A stretch of DNA of 64,000 nt from the NCBI GenBank assembly GCA_037957365.1, contig JARHVA010002126.1, positions 2,378,501 through 2,442,500 on the forward strand. Reading direction: 5' to 3'. Below the pieces are notes generated by a model. It saw only the letters and a list, made by a program, of their open reading frames with translations. It was not told where the DNA came from and ran no database searches. Origin of the DNA: Torreya grandis. Lineage: Eukaryota; Streptophyta; Pinopsida; Cupressales; Taxaceae. A program made the position numbers and the translations under genes. Positions 1 to 11,799 of the stretch are shown here, piece after piece (the first letter of the stretch is position 1; every line of letters starts with the position of its first letter).

Positions 1-425
1 CATGTCTATGTTTGCTTATTTTGATATTTGCATATGTAATGTATGTTGACATTAAAATATGCCATTCCTTGATTTATAGTCATTTGACTATGTCACATCC
101 ATTTGATGTGCAATATTATAATATGCCCTTTGTTAGAGGTGTCCTTGGACCATTGTCTTTTGATTTACTTTTGAGAGCTATTGTGTGTGCACTTAATTGT
201 TTATTAAGATTGTAATGTTACTATCTAGTCATTGCTATGATATATTTATCATGCATCTTAGGACTTGATGTGATCATATTATGCACACTTCAATGCTAAA
301 TCTACCTATACATGTTTCTTCTATATCCTACATGATACATTTACAATGTGCATGGCTATCTTATCCTTTTGAGGCAAGGTAACTACTAATTACTACTTTG
401 CCTCACCTCAAAAGATGTAGAATAT

Positions 426-800
426 TAGTGGGGGAATGCCATAGAGACATGGATTCTACATTTTTCATAGTTCACCATATTCAGATATATAGTAGGGGCA
501 TGTTATGGAAACATGTTATTCATATTTGTCACAATTCACATATTCAGATACATAGTGGAGGGATGTTATAGAAACATGTTCTCCAGAATTACATCAAATT
601 TCAATTTTAGATTGCAGTGGGAGCATGTTTTGTAATCATGTTATTCATACACATACCAATTCTTCATTTGAGATATATAGTGGGTCATGTTTTGGAAAAA
701 TTATCTCCACACTCACACCAATTTTTAGTTTTATATTAGAGTGACGACATGCTATAGAAAAATATTATCTACACTTACACAATTTTAAAATTGGCCAAAA
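426..800. repeat. Degenerate 63-bp tandem repeat, about six copies
   Basis: Units starting with TAGTGGGGG(A)ATG-like sequence begin near 426, 490, 553, 615, 678 and 737, a period of 59-64 bp. Each unit has a G-rich start, then a CATG...ATAGAAACATG core and a CA/T-rich tail with TTCAGATATA. The copies differ a lot, so the array is old. The G-rich start resembles a retrotransposon polypurine tract, so this may be the 3' untranslated part of a decayed element. Confidence 0.7.
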
Positions 801-2038
801 TTCAGTTATATGATTCATATACATGGTTGTGGAAGAATTATATACATTGGTAACATTGTTATAGCCATGATTCAACATGAGACATATATGAGGTGCATAT
901 GCCATGAAAAATATTTCCTAAAATTGTAAGATCAAATAATTTTCTATGTTTCAAACGCTTCTACATATTTTATCTCACCAAGTTAGACTTTAACAAACTG
1001 TATCAAATCAATCTATTGTAGTAGTTGGTTTACTTTTTGGTATGGTTAAGGTGATTAAATCACTCATTATTATCAATTTTATAGGTTAGACGTGATTACA
1101 TCATCCAACCTCACCATATTTATGGTTTGAGTTGAATTGGTTCACTCACATTCACTAAGTTATAAGTATGATTGGATTGTACAATTGAGTTAATCTCAAT
1201 TGTTAGGTTTCATCTCACATTTTTTTGATGTTATGGGCATATGTCCTCCAATATTTATACATTTATGTAATTTATAGATTTTATATTTGTACTAATCTCA
1301 TCTCTAAGTGTTCATAATGATACATCTTTCTAGATCAAATTATCAAAAGCAAGGTGGTTACATCAATACATAGGTGTACTCATAAACCTTTCTCTTTCCA
1401 TTTCAATATTTTCAATACTTTTGATTTTAAATTATATGCACTCATTAAATACTATAAAATTATCTTGGTTGTAGGTCAATAACCAACAAAATCACTCAAT
1501 TTGGTATTACATAAAGACAAGGTGTGTTATACACACCCATGTAGGCATTTATTTTCTTTTAAACAAGAACTTTTATTACTAGATTAAATGAAGACAAATG
1601 TAGACACTATTTATGAATTATATAACACCTTAGTCTTGTACACTTGACAAATACAGACATTATTCTTCTTAGTTCTAGACCTTTTCGCTTAGTCAAAAGG
1701 CTCGTATACACTATCTCTATCTGCCATGAATTTCTTATCTCTTAGTTCGACAAATGTTATTATAATGACTCAGACCTTTTATCATGATCAAAATGTTATA
1801 AACCCTCTAATCTTTCTATTTCTATAAGTTCTAGACCTATACCTATTTTTCAGCTGTCCAAACACTTGTATCCCAGTCAGACACTTATGTTGATGTAAAT
1901 TTCCTATCCCTACACAAGTGTCCATTGCCCTAAAGTGATCCAGTTTACAAATGAAACATATACCTATGGTCGGCCTAAGTGATTTAATATGAGATAGTTC
2001 TAAAATGGATATATATATTCATTTCTCACCTAGCACAT

Positions 2039-2153
2039 ACCTATAGATGTGCTGTCTTTATGACTAATATGGAAATATGAGAAAATAGGAAATTTTTGCT
2101 CACTTGAATACTTGATTTAATTCTTTTTATATTTTATCTTGTGACTTGTTAGG

Positions 2154-2201
<48 letters not shown>

Positions 2202-2318
2202 AACCTAAGAAGTCACAAGATAAAATATAAAAAGAATTAAATCAAGTATTCAAGTGAGCAAAACTTTCCTATTTGCTCATATTTCCATATTAATCATAAG
2301 GACAACACATCTATAGGT
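2039..2318. mobile_element. 280-bp foldback (MITE-like) element
   Basis: The two halves are reverse complements over about 120 bp each, from ACCTATAGATGTG at the left end to CACATCTATAGGT at the right end, with a few mismatches. The centre is a (TA)n run. Such a near-perfect palindrome with no coding capacity is typical of miniature inverted-repeat or foldback elements, and its RNA would form a long hairpin. I cannot define a target-site duplication, so the superfamily is open. Confidence 0.8.
2158..2199. repeat. (TA)21 microsatellite at the centre of the foldback element
   Basis: An uninterrupted run of TA dinucleotides, 42 bp, forms the loop region between the arms of the inverted repeat. 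Confidence 0.95.
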
Positions 2319-3450
2319 CTGAAGTACTAAAATATCATCCCATGAACTATATTTTATAATTTATAAGCTAGTTCATTCTATGCACTTGTTTATCACACAT
2401 TGCATCCTTATGCACACGCAAGCCTACGTGTAAGGGAGAACTACATGAGTTTGAGGTTATCTTTAGAGTAGTGGCTATGTAGGTAGAACCCACTAACACA
2501 GGGGTATTTTGGGTTAGCTCGACATCATGATTCCACTAACCCATTTTTACCACAACCACTATGAAGATGAAAGACTAAGGTTTTTATTATTTGACAAGGA
2601 ACAATAGCCCATGATCCAAATCTATGCACACCAGAGTAAAGGTGACACAGAACCTAAAATATCACAAGTGGTCACATCCAGATCCAATAGGTATTCTGTA
2701 TTAGACACCTATGTCTAGATTAGACAAAAACATCGATGTAACAATTCAAGGTTAACACAAGTGTCTGAGGCCATAGAGATATAATATAGATAATCCATAT
2801 CTAATTTATTTCCATCTTATTACATATTAGATTTGAATACACAAAGTAATCCAGCTAAGTATCTTGTTTTCATTATCATTATAATATCTAAAATATTTTC
2901 TATTTTTAGCATATCTACATATTTAAATTCATAATAATATTTATTTGAGTTTGAAAATTAATTAAGATGTTATTGGGAGTTTATTACCCTTGTTGCCTAG
3001 GCTATCTCCATCCCTTTTAACCCTCGATTCCCTAATATAGATTTTAGGGTTTAAAAAATTCCTATACAGTGATGTTATACTTTTATTTAATGTTTATTGA
3101 TGTTACAAACAACATCTAAGAGGATAACAACTACATTTAGCATGGGTTGAATTCAGATTGACCGGTATGGATTTTGTTGTTCCTCTTACTACATAAATCA
3201 AGTAAAAACGTTGGCAAATTTGAGATTCAGTTTTAAATATGGGTTGGAATAAATTTTTGATGGTTCTAGCCATTGATTCAAGAAGATGGACTTGTTAATA
3301 AATATTTTAATTGTGATTTTTTTATGATTGAATTAATGCCTACATTGCTTGATAATATGAGTTAGAGTCAAAACAAACTCACAACATGCTTTAATTTGTT
3401 TCATTTTTTGCCCTCTTTCTCTTCTTATTTCAGCCACTAATTATTTTTCA

Positions 3451-4542
3451 TATCCCAATTTCTCTCTAAGTTGAATAACCTATTTGATATATGGATTATT
3501 AGGGTTGATTACTTAGTTAACTAATATTTCATTAAGCTTAATGACATATGCTGATTATGGGATAGTTTGTGTTGCTTAATTTACATGATTAAATGCTATG
3601 AATTAGCATTATTTTTATATTTTGTACTTTGTGATCTTTTTTTATTAGTTATATAGCATTATTTTATGAATATAATGATGTTTTAGGCTAACTACCTTCA
3701 TTGTCGTGAGGTGAATGCAGGACAGATTCATCTTTCAAATTGTGATTGAGGGAGACTATAATTGAGAAGGGTGGTTTAGATGGAGATGTTGGGGGGTGAT
3801 AGAGCATTAATCCATAAACCCTTGCACACACCACTTAATATATCATGTTTCATAATTAATTATTCGATATAGATAGAGTAACATGTTTTGTGTACTTTTA
3901 TTTAAGTGGTTGTTAATATACTTTCTGGTTTAATCCTGTTTGATGATGATGATCGTGTTGATTATTTGAGTGATTTCACTAGTTTTATGTTCATTCTAGT
4001 TTATTGTATATAATTCAATTATATGACTGAATGAACTAAATTTGGTTATATTTTACTTACCTTACTGCCTTAGTAGATATAGTTGCATAGTATAATGATA
4101 TGATGTTTAAATGAATTTCATTATTGTTATTTGATTTATAAGATTTAAATAATAATAATAATAATAATAATAATTATTATTATTATTATTATTATGTTAA
4201 ATCTATAAGTCAAAAGATATAAATAACATTTTTTTAAAAATATCTCTGTATTAAATTTAATTGTATGACCCAAGGTTTGATTATCATAATATATGAATAC
4301 ATTATTTTAATTGTAAAATATCTTAGGAAATCATTATATTTTCTAAGTATGTTTATGGATAAGCATAGTAACATGGAACTATAGTCTTATAACACCTAAG
4401 AGTATTATCATGCAATATAATCATTATTTGTTTGATAAATGTTGCATAGAAATACAATGGTTATTAACTAAGATAGTCATTACATGGAATAAATTTGGGG
4501 ACTATGTGACTTGGTTTAGTTTATCAATTTTGAGAAGTCAAA
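3451..4542 (+). mobile_element. Element B 5' LTR, left part (split by element A)
   Basis: This stretch aligns along its whole length, with about 15% difference by eye, to 55680-56703, the start of the 3' LTR of B. Both begin with TATC(ac)CC...AATT then CTCTCTAAG. Both contain an (AAT)n(ATT)n block and a shared stretch beginning AAGCATAGTAACATGGAAC. The sequence stops where element A starts and resumes at 50171. Start TA rather than TG is probably a TG-to-TA mutation shared by both copies or a boundary error of a few bases. Confidence 0.8.
4148..4195. repeat. (AAT)n(ATT)n palindromic microsatellite in LTR of B
   Basis: About eight AAT units run directly into about eight ATT units, forming a perfect palindrome. 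The same block sits at the equivalent place in the 3' LTR (about 56367-56418), so it was part of the LTR at insertion. Confidence 0.95.
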
Positions 4543-4728
4543 TGTAGACATCAAAAATCCACACACCATAATTTTGAATGTCGTACTACTTCCTAGACCA
4601 CCTTGTGTTCCCCTCTTGGGAATAGTATCACCTTTTGACCCCCTAACCCCTAGCATAGCTAACCCATAGTCAGTTTGACTTAATTGGCTCAACCTAACCT
4701 TTTACATTTTTTTACCCTTTGGCACTCG

Positions 4729-4778
4729 ACCATCGATGGTCAGGTTGACTGTTGATGGTCATCATGACCATCGACGAT
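4729..4778. promoter_or_regulatory. Palindrome array A1 in 5' LTR of A (3 units, 19-bp pitch)
   Basis: Twelve-base palindromes of the type ACCATCGATGGT start at 4729, 4748 and 4767. Unit 1 is perfect and the other two carry 1-3 changes. The pitch is exactly 19 bp. The same three units at the same pitch are at 49041, 49060 and 49079 in the 3' LTR. Function unknown; the regular phasing suggests protein-binding sites. Confidence 0.75.
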
Positions 4779-5310
4779 CAGGGTGCACCTCCCCAACCAA
4801 GAACATGCAAAATACCACTTTGCTTTTCTAATTATAAATTGTCTAAATCTTATTGCAAGCCTTTTATATGGATAATTTATAATTATATAGCCTATTTGAG
4901 CATTCACTTCCACCTCTTGCGTGTGCCTATAAGAAGAGAGGAACTTGAAGGTGAAAGGGAGATCTATAATTGTTATCAATATCTTTGTGCATCCAAAAGT
5001 TTCTTTCTTGTAAGTCAAAATACATCAATAATCTAGTAGCCCAACAATCATATCAGAGAGTCAATTTGCCATTGTCTCTCCACCAAGCCCATAGGTATCA
5101 TCACTCTATCAAAATCAAGCTAGATTCACTAATAGTTTAACTATCTCAACCATCGCCCAATTGACTTCTAATAAGATAAGTAATTATTTATCAGTATTCA
5201 TCTAATTTATTTTCATTTTGAAATAAACCCAAGCCTTACCCATCTCTTAGAATCCATCTTTTTTATCTCATCAATTAGCCAAAATTACCAACCTAGATCC
5301 TCACATAGTA

Positions 5311-5417
5311 ACCGTCTATGGTTGACTCAACCATAAATAATCTATCCAACTGTTGATGGTCACCTTGATTGCCGATAGTCACCTTAATTGTTGACGATCA
5401 ACCCAACTGCCAATGGT
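5311..5417. promoter_or_regulatory. Palindrome array A2 in 5' LTR of A (6 units, 19-bp pitch)
   Basis: Degenerate copies of ACCATCGATGGT start at 5311, 5330, 5349, 5368, 5387 and 5406, every step exactly 19 bp. The 7-bp spacers are only loosely alike (CAnCYnA). The 3' LTR has the same six positions at 49533-49639. Some units keep only half of the palindrome, but the pitch never slips. Confidence 0.78.
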
Positions 5418-5941
5418 CACTATGGTAGTGAAAACTAGCAAGCTAATTTCACCTACCTACGCCTAATCAAATTTAATTTTTTGTGTTCCTACCTCTTCAC
5501 AGACCCCTCTCATATTTTTTGAGATAGATCCCAACACCTTAGCACTAGTTTTAATTAGTTCATCACTAATTTAATCATTTTTAGTCAATTTTCACAGTAT
5601 GTATTCTTTTATTTAATTTTAGTACCTTTTGATTCATTGATGCAAGTACCTTTATTTTATATTTACAAGATTAATTATTTAAAACATGTGGATTGACAAC
5701 CCCTAAGGAAGCCCTTGCTTCCAATATCTAGTTATCGCTAGGCAATCCACTCAACTATTTGTCTAAAAAATAAGTTTGCCTTAGTGATTTATTATCTATA
5801 GGTTATCTTCCAAAACCAAAAAGGAGTTCTTCATAATATTTTCATTTCAATGTGTGCACTATCAATCAAGTTTTTCAACCATATCCATACTTAGTTTCTT
5901 CTTTCCTCTTTTCCATAATAAGTAAGAAATTCACTGAAACA

Positions 5942-5963
5942 TTCTGGCACACCTAGTGGGACC
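5942..5963 (+). other. Primer-binding region of element A
   Basis: Directly after the 5' LTR comes TTCTGGCACACCTAGTGGGA. Element D has the matching TTCTGGCACGCCCGGTGGGA after its own 5' LTR. The position and the TGGCAC start fit a tRNA primer-binding site. I do not assign the tRNA. Confidence 0.75.
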
Positions 5964-6735
5964 CTTGTGTCTTTACTTGGGTTCTTGTTTGCTTAAATTT
6001 TATCTATTTTATGCTCATTAACAAAATCAAAAGTTTCATTTAGGCTTAAAACTAAGTGTATACATCAATTGCTTGAAATTTTATTTCACATAGCTTAAAC
6101 TTAAAGGCAAAGTAATCTATCATATATTTAATCTTTGTTACACACACTAAACCAAAACACTTTCACCAATTAAACATTAAAAAAACTTGAGATAAGGCCC
6201 AGTTAGGGTTTCATCACCTAAAAATAACCTTACCCTTTCTTGATGATCCTTCTTGGAGGTCATTATGAAAGGGAGAACTAACCCAACTCTATGGTTGAGT
6301 ATAATCTCTAGATATTAATATATATTATCTAAGCACTCGATACTCTTATCGTTCTGGTGTGTGAAGTGAGGGGGTCGATTCAAATACTAATTCATGTATT
6401 GGTTCCAATATAGATTAATTTTGTTCACCTAAACACAACCTAAAACCAACCTTAGATTTCCTCTCTAGTTCCCACTCTACAAACTAATTTCAATCACACA
6501 TCTTCTTAAGGCATAAGCCAAAAGTGAGATTAATTAAAACTCTAGGGCTTAACATATATCTTAGAGTGTGATTTGATTTATTTGGTCTTTTCTTGTCTTC
6601 TCTTTTTTTGAGTAGTGAGGTTGTTTATGCTTTCTATCTCCCATATCTCACATGGTTCTCATTCGCTAGTAGTGAAGAGACCTTGTGGAGCAAAACCTAT
6701 CACCAAACCAACCTACCTCTTCCACCTATTCATCC
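5964..6735 (+). other. 5' leader of element A
   Basis: Untranslated leader between the primer-binding region and gag. I see no coding region and, unlike the leader of element D, no palindrome array. Confidence 0.6.
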
Positions 6736-8300
6736 ATGGACTATATTTCCAAACTAGTAGACTCCCCTCACCCTTTAGGAAGTCCTACCTTCGCTTGAGA
6801 GGTTCCTCAAGGAGATGTAGATTTTGTCACTTTCTTAGACAATAATCTTTTAGCCTTGAAACATTATCTTACAACCGCATCTTACCATATTCTAGATTTG
6901 GCCCCATCCATAGATCTACCTTATGGCATGCTTCCCCATCTCATGGAGAGTACCTACATTACCATAGTTACTACACAACCATTGACTACCCAAGCTTTCT
7001 CATCAACCAATAACCCCTTTGAGACTACCATTTAAAACCAACCAACTCAAACTACCACTACCCTTATACTTTCTACTCCTAATAACCACTCCTCCACTAT
7101 AGGAGTGTCTATGGCTAGCACTACTAGCCTTATTTTATCTACCTTCAACCCATCAACCACCACTCTACTTCAAATCCTTGTGGTGTCCATACCCTCTACC
7201 TTACCACTAATCAGTACAAGGGTCACCACCCTTCCATCAGTTACCAACCCAACTACCACTCCTATTCAAAAAACACCCCTTGGATCAACCTTTGGCTACA
7301 TCCATAACCTACAAGGGCATGTACCCACTACCCAACTACCTACCTATACCTACCCTTATGTGTCTTCCACCCAACCATTGATATCCACTTACTCATATAT
7401 GGTAGCTTCCTAACCTTTTACCCACTATTCGTATGTCTCCCAACCACCGCAATAATATGCATATTATAACCCTTTGGGTATGAAACCCCAAACTGACCTA
7501 ATGAAGATGCTTATGGAAAATATGACCACCTTATAGTTATCTATTTCAGGTGCTTGTAACATCTTGTCATATGACCAAATTTGTAATGATCCCATCCATT
7601 CATCTGTACCTATAAATCCATATCCTCCCCAATGGGAACTTCCCAAGTTATCTAAATTTCAAAGTAAGGAGGATCCCCAAAAACACTTTAGGGCATTTAG
7701 GCATGATTATTATCTCATCACTTATGATGATTCCATTCTTCTCTGAACTTTACCTATGTCTCTAGCCAGTCTGGCCTTAGATTGGTATAGTGCCTTACCC
7801 AAACATTCCATATTCTTCTTCACCCAATTGGCTCAAACCATCTTGGACCATTTTTCAATCAATATCTCTAATAAAGTGTCTATCACTAACCTCTATTCTA
7901 GTTGACACTTTGAGGATGAATCCATTGTATATTTTATGGCTTGTTAGAGGAGCCTTATTAACCAACTTTCATTTTCCTTGCCTCAACCCAAAATCATATA
8001 TCTCTTTGCTTAGGCTTGTGCCAAGTATATCTCCTCCACACTGCATATTTGAAGCATCCAAACCTTTGATAAATCTTTTACCATGGCATGTAAGTTAAAG
8101 AACTAAGCCATTGAGGGAGGTAAGATTAAGCTCAAAAACAATAACTCAACCTATAAAACCAATTAGGCTTCTTCTTCCAAGTCAAAAAACCATCCCAATA
8201 CCAATAACAAAAATAAGGGAACCATGAATGCAATTGTCCTAAAAGCCACCCCTCCAATTTTTATCAACCAATCTAATCCCTCTAGTTCCTCAAAGTAAAA
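6736..8300 (+). pseudogene. gag: Gag pseudogene of element A
   Basis: The capsid/nucleocapsid precursor that packages element RNA. The ATG at 6736 is in frame with a FLDNN...ALKHYL segment matching the Gag start of D. A Pro/Thr-rich stretch follows, then the conserved capsid domain at about 7564-8100, with QICNDPIH, QWELPK and SKEDPQKH motifs shared with D. A zinc-knuckle-like CxxHx4 segment lies near 8480, just beyond this entry. Several in-frame stops (for example after the AFRHDYYLIT segment, near 7744) make it non-functional. The identification rests on alignment by eye to the intact frame of D. Confidence 0.8.
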
Positions 8301-10620
8301 CCTAAGGAACCAAACTCAGAACAAGAAAAAGAAATTCAATCCACTTGGAGAATACTATGCTTCCATCTTGGAGAAGATATTGAAATCCAATATCATTCAA
8401 ATTTCTGCCATTAAGCCACCCCAATAATTTGATTGCTCTCATCCTACACCTAGTTGGTACAATGAGAATAATCTATGTGCCTTCCACCGAGTAATAAGAC
8501 AAGATGTTAGTAGGTGTAACAATTTCAAGATCCTTGTATAATACTTCATTGAAAAGGGGGAGCTTATATTGGACAACCCTAATGCACCATCAAACCAAGC
8601 CTTTGATATATTTAAGAAACCCTTCCTAAACCATGATCCTACCAAGAATGAGAGCAATAATGTTGAGTGCTCTCATGATACCCATATGGTTAACATGGTC
8701 CTTGATGCACTCATTCCAAGCCACCAAGTACCCAATCTTCTGATTCTCCATAGTCTATTGAGATAGTGAACTCAATTTCCCTTCCTTCAGAGACTTAAGT
8801 TGAGGAAACATCATCTTCTCCCCCTCCACTTATTTATGTAGTGGAGTCACTAGCCACCCTTTTCACTGATATATTGAAACAACCAACCATCATCACCTCA
8901 CCCTCACCTTTAGCTACCAAACAAACCACTCCCCTTTTAAAAATCATTCCCAAAGAGGAAACCCCTATGCCTACTCCTTCCACAAAGGAACCACCTATCT
9001 CAACCTTGCATCCTTTGATTAAGGAAGAGGATGAGATTACCATCCATGTGTCTTCACCTAGGGGGTTGTATTTTAGATCCACCATATAAGGAATCAAACC
9101 AACCTATAAACCCTTCTCTAGTCTAGTGCAAAAATTGGAATTTATCTCCAATCCTGACACGAATCAAGCCACCTTCTAGTAATAATTAGGTCTCCTTTGT
9201 GTTACTCAACTAGATTCTCTAACCCTTTCTCAATTAGACCAACCTACCACTTCCATTAACCAACCTCTTACCATATCTACCCAAATAACCAAACCTCTAA
9301 CTAACTAACTAAAACTTCCACCAAATTAGCCAACCAAGACTAAAGTAGTCAAACCCTCTCCTACCATCCCAACTAGATCTGCCAAAAACCTTAGCATCCT
9401 CCCTACACCAAGACTTGGTCACCCATCTATGAAATTAGACCTAACCCCCTCAAGCCCAATAACCAAACATCAAACCAAAGCAACTAAAGAGGTAAATCAC
9501 ACCAAGGTTGGCCCTAAATTTTGCCTCCCTCAACCTTTCCCTCCATTCTAGGGCCTCATTCCTCTACCTTGAGTAAGAAACCAGTTACCTCTACCAAAAC
9601 CTCACCACCTCTTTTGGTGACACTTTTGTAGTTGCTCTCTGATTCACCTCTCTTTACCACACCAATAATTCCTAAGCTACTTGCCTTGTGATCTTCCACA
9701 TCTAGCTCATCAACCTCCTTGCCTAAATTAAAGCCATCGACCAAGTGTACCACATTACCCTAAACACCTATTACGAGACCTACTTCTAAATAACCTTCTT
9801 CCTAAATCACTAATTCCAGGACTATTATACCTTTACCACCTTTATTCACGTCCTACTTGACCATCCTCCATAGGTTATTGTAGATTCTTTATTTAGCCTT
9901 ACCTCTCATCAGGTCCTTTAACCCTTTAGCTTCAAAACCCACCTAGTAAAATGATCACCAAGTTTGTGCTTATCATAGGACACCCGACCATGATACAGAG
10001 AATTACAAAGCTCTCCAAACCATCATCTACCAACTTTATGATAAGGATGACCTATTAATAGATGAACCTCCTATGAGCCCTATACCTATCCAACCACCCA
10101 CCATACCTACCCAGCACTCACCCACTCCTCCACTCTCACCTCAGAGTGAAGACAAATCTTACCAATCCTCCAACTCAACCTCTCCTTCTATTCATACTAT
10201 CAATGTCGTCATGAGAACATAATATAAGGATAAGGGGAAGGCTAAGGTGTCTATTCCTTAGACATACCCCTCCTCAAACTCCCAACCAACCTAGACCCAA
10301 TCATACCTATCCTCAACCAAACCCAAGGTGTCTATCTTAGGTGCTTCCTAATCTAACCCTTTGAAATCCATTAGGAGAGTTATCCTCAAACAACTTCATC
10401 AGACCCTAGTGAAAATGAGTTTGTATGAGTTAATCTCTACTTCTCCCCATCACCACCAGGCACTAATAGAGGCTTTGCAATCTATTGAGGTCCAACCTGA
10501 GGACCCCCAACCTTTAGTCACCTTTATTAGTGACCTTCAAATTTCTAACCTTGTTACCTTTAAGGATTCAAAAATACCTTCCATCCACTCAAAGGACCTA
10601 GACCCTCCTCTCTTTATTAA
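8301..10620 (+). pseudogene. Gag-to-protease linker of element A (decayed)
   Basis: Low-complexity Pro/Thr/Ser-rich coding remnant equivalent to the 568-residue linker of D, spread over all three frames by indels. It keeps two landmarks seen in D: a CxFH...C segment near 8480 followed by KGEL-type residues and a DNPNAP motif at 8570, and a second CAYHRTPxHDTEN segment near 9966. The last part (10361 onward) aligns closely to D through QLHQT and VQPEDPQPL motifs. The role of this linker in Tat-type elements is not known to me. Confidence 0.6.
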
Positions 10621-10900
10621 TTATTACATCAACCAAATTCACATCAAATGGGTCATGATTTATGGGGGAGATAGCATAAACATCATATCCTCTCATGCCT
10701 ATAACCAAATCAACCTACCAAATAATGTTATGTTTGAATCCTTGACCCCCTTCATTCCTTCAATGATACCATGACCACTACATTGGAAACTAACATCCTT
10801 CATATCCGTGTAGGACCATGCACACTCCCCAAACTATTTTATGTTTTAGAAGGTGAATTCCAATATAACATCTTGTTAGGACAACCTTTGATTCACTCCA
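10621..10900 (+). pseudogene. Protease pseudogene of element A
   Basis: Aspartic protease that would process the polyprotein. The HIKWVMI-YGG-SINIISSHA segment aligns to HIKRVMIDGGASINIISSHA in D. The catalytic Asp of DGG is Tyr here, so the enzyme would be inactive. The match continues in another frame to a FQYNILLG-type motif near 10860-10880. It lies between the Gag linker and RT, as expected. Confidence 0.75.
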
Positions 10901-11799
10901 TATGTTGTGTTCCCTCTACCCTCTACCCTCCACCACTACATTAATTTTGAGCATAAGGGCTAGGTCATAACCATCTAGGCTAACCCAAGTCCTTTCTAAA
11001 CATGAAACATGACCTATCACCCAAATGATGTCATCATACCCCCATCCAACACACCCTCAACAACTAAAACTCAACCTCCAATCACCAAAGTGGATATCAT
11101 ATCCCCTTCCATTGATGTCATCAACTAGTTCCTCTATACCTTCACACCAAATCCCTACCATAGACCCTTTAAAATCCATGTTCCATCATCTCTCACTGGG
11201 GGAGTACCACCTTTTAGCACTGGACATTTTCCCTACTCCTCATGAGTATGGGTAACTTACAAACTAGCTGGGATATGACTCCAATGTCAACACTATCATT
11301 CACTTTGGACCTCCCAACCATCAAACCCATTTTATCTATGGGGAACTCAACAAATCCCTTGATGGTCCTACCACCTCTCTGCCACCTCGACCATTCACTG
11401 CCAATTTCTCTTACCTAGATAAACCAAACTTTTTTAAGACATACCTTCATCGGTGTCCTTAGAAAGGCTTTGATCTTGGGTGATATTAACATGGGCCACA
11501 TGAATTGGTCACCATCAAAACTAAGAAGCCTCATGAGAAGCATGGACTTAGTTTCATCTTACCTAACAAAAAGCAACCCAAAACACCTACCACCACCATT
11601 GTTGAGGAAGATATCCCCTCCTCACCAACCTCTCCCCTACCTATGTGTGAGGATGATGACATCATCCCACTTAAATTTTTTTTGTCAACATGATCAACTT
11701 TGAGCCCCTAACTTATCAGAAGGAAGTGGTGATCATAACCATCCCTTTGACCCACCTTGAAATGATAGTAGAAGACTCTCCTACCATTAACATCATTTA

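Larger units (their letters stand above)
1..3450. other. Gene-free AT-rich flank left of element B
   Basis: I find no convincing coding region here. The open frames are short and resemble no protein family. The stretch contains a degenerate 63-bp tandem repeat near its left end and a foldback element around 2.0-2.3 kb, listed separately. The rest (about 800-2030 and 2320-3450) is AT-rich sequence in which I recognise nothing; it may be old transposon debris. Confidence 0.6.
4543..5941 (+). repeat. Element A 5' LTR
   Basis: Starts TGTAGACATC and ends ACTGAAACA, the canonical TG...CA form, 1399 bp. It aligns to 48857-50170 with substitutions and short indels; one larger difference is a stretch present here after about 4850 and missing in the 3' copy. 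It contains two arrays of ATCGAT-type palindromes. It was inserted into the 5' LTR of element B. Confidence 0.88.

Noticed and set aside
4752..5036. 94-residue frame and its 92-residue opposite-strand partner
   Set aside because: Both lie in the LTR of A over palindromic sequence; not conserved as frames in the other LTR.
5311..5417. CRISPR-like array (short palindromic repeats with regular spacing)
   Set aside because: Repeats of 12 bp with 7-bp spacers are far too short, there are no cas genes, and the DNA is plant nuclear.
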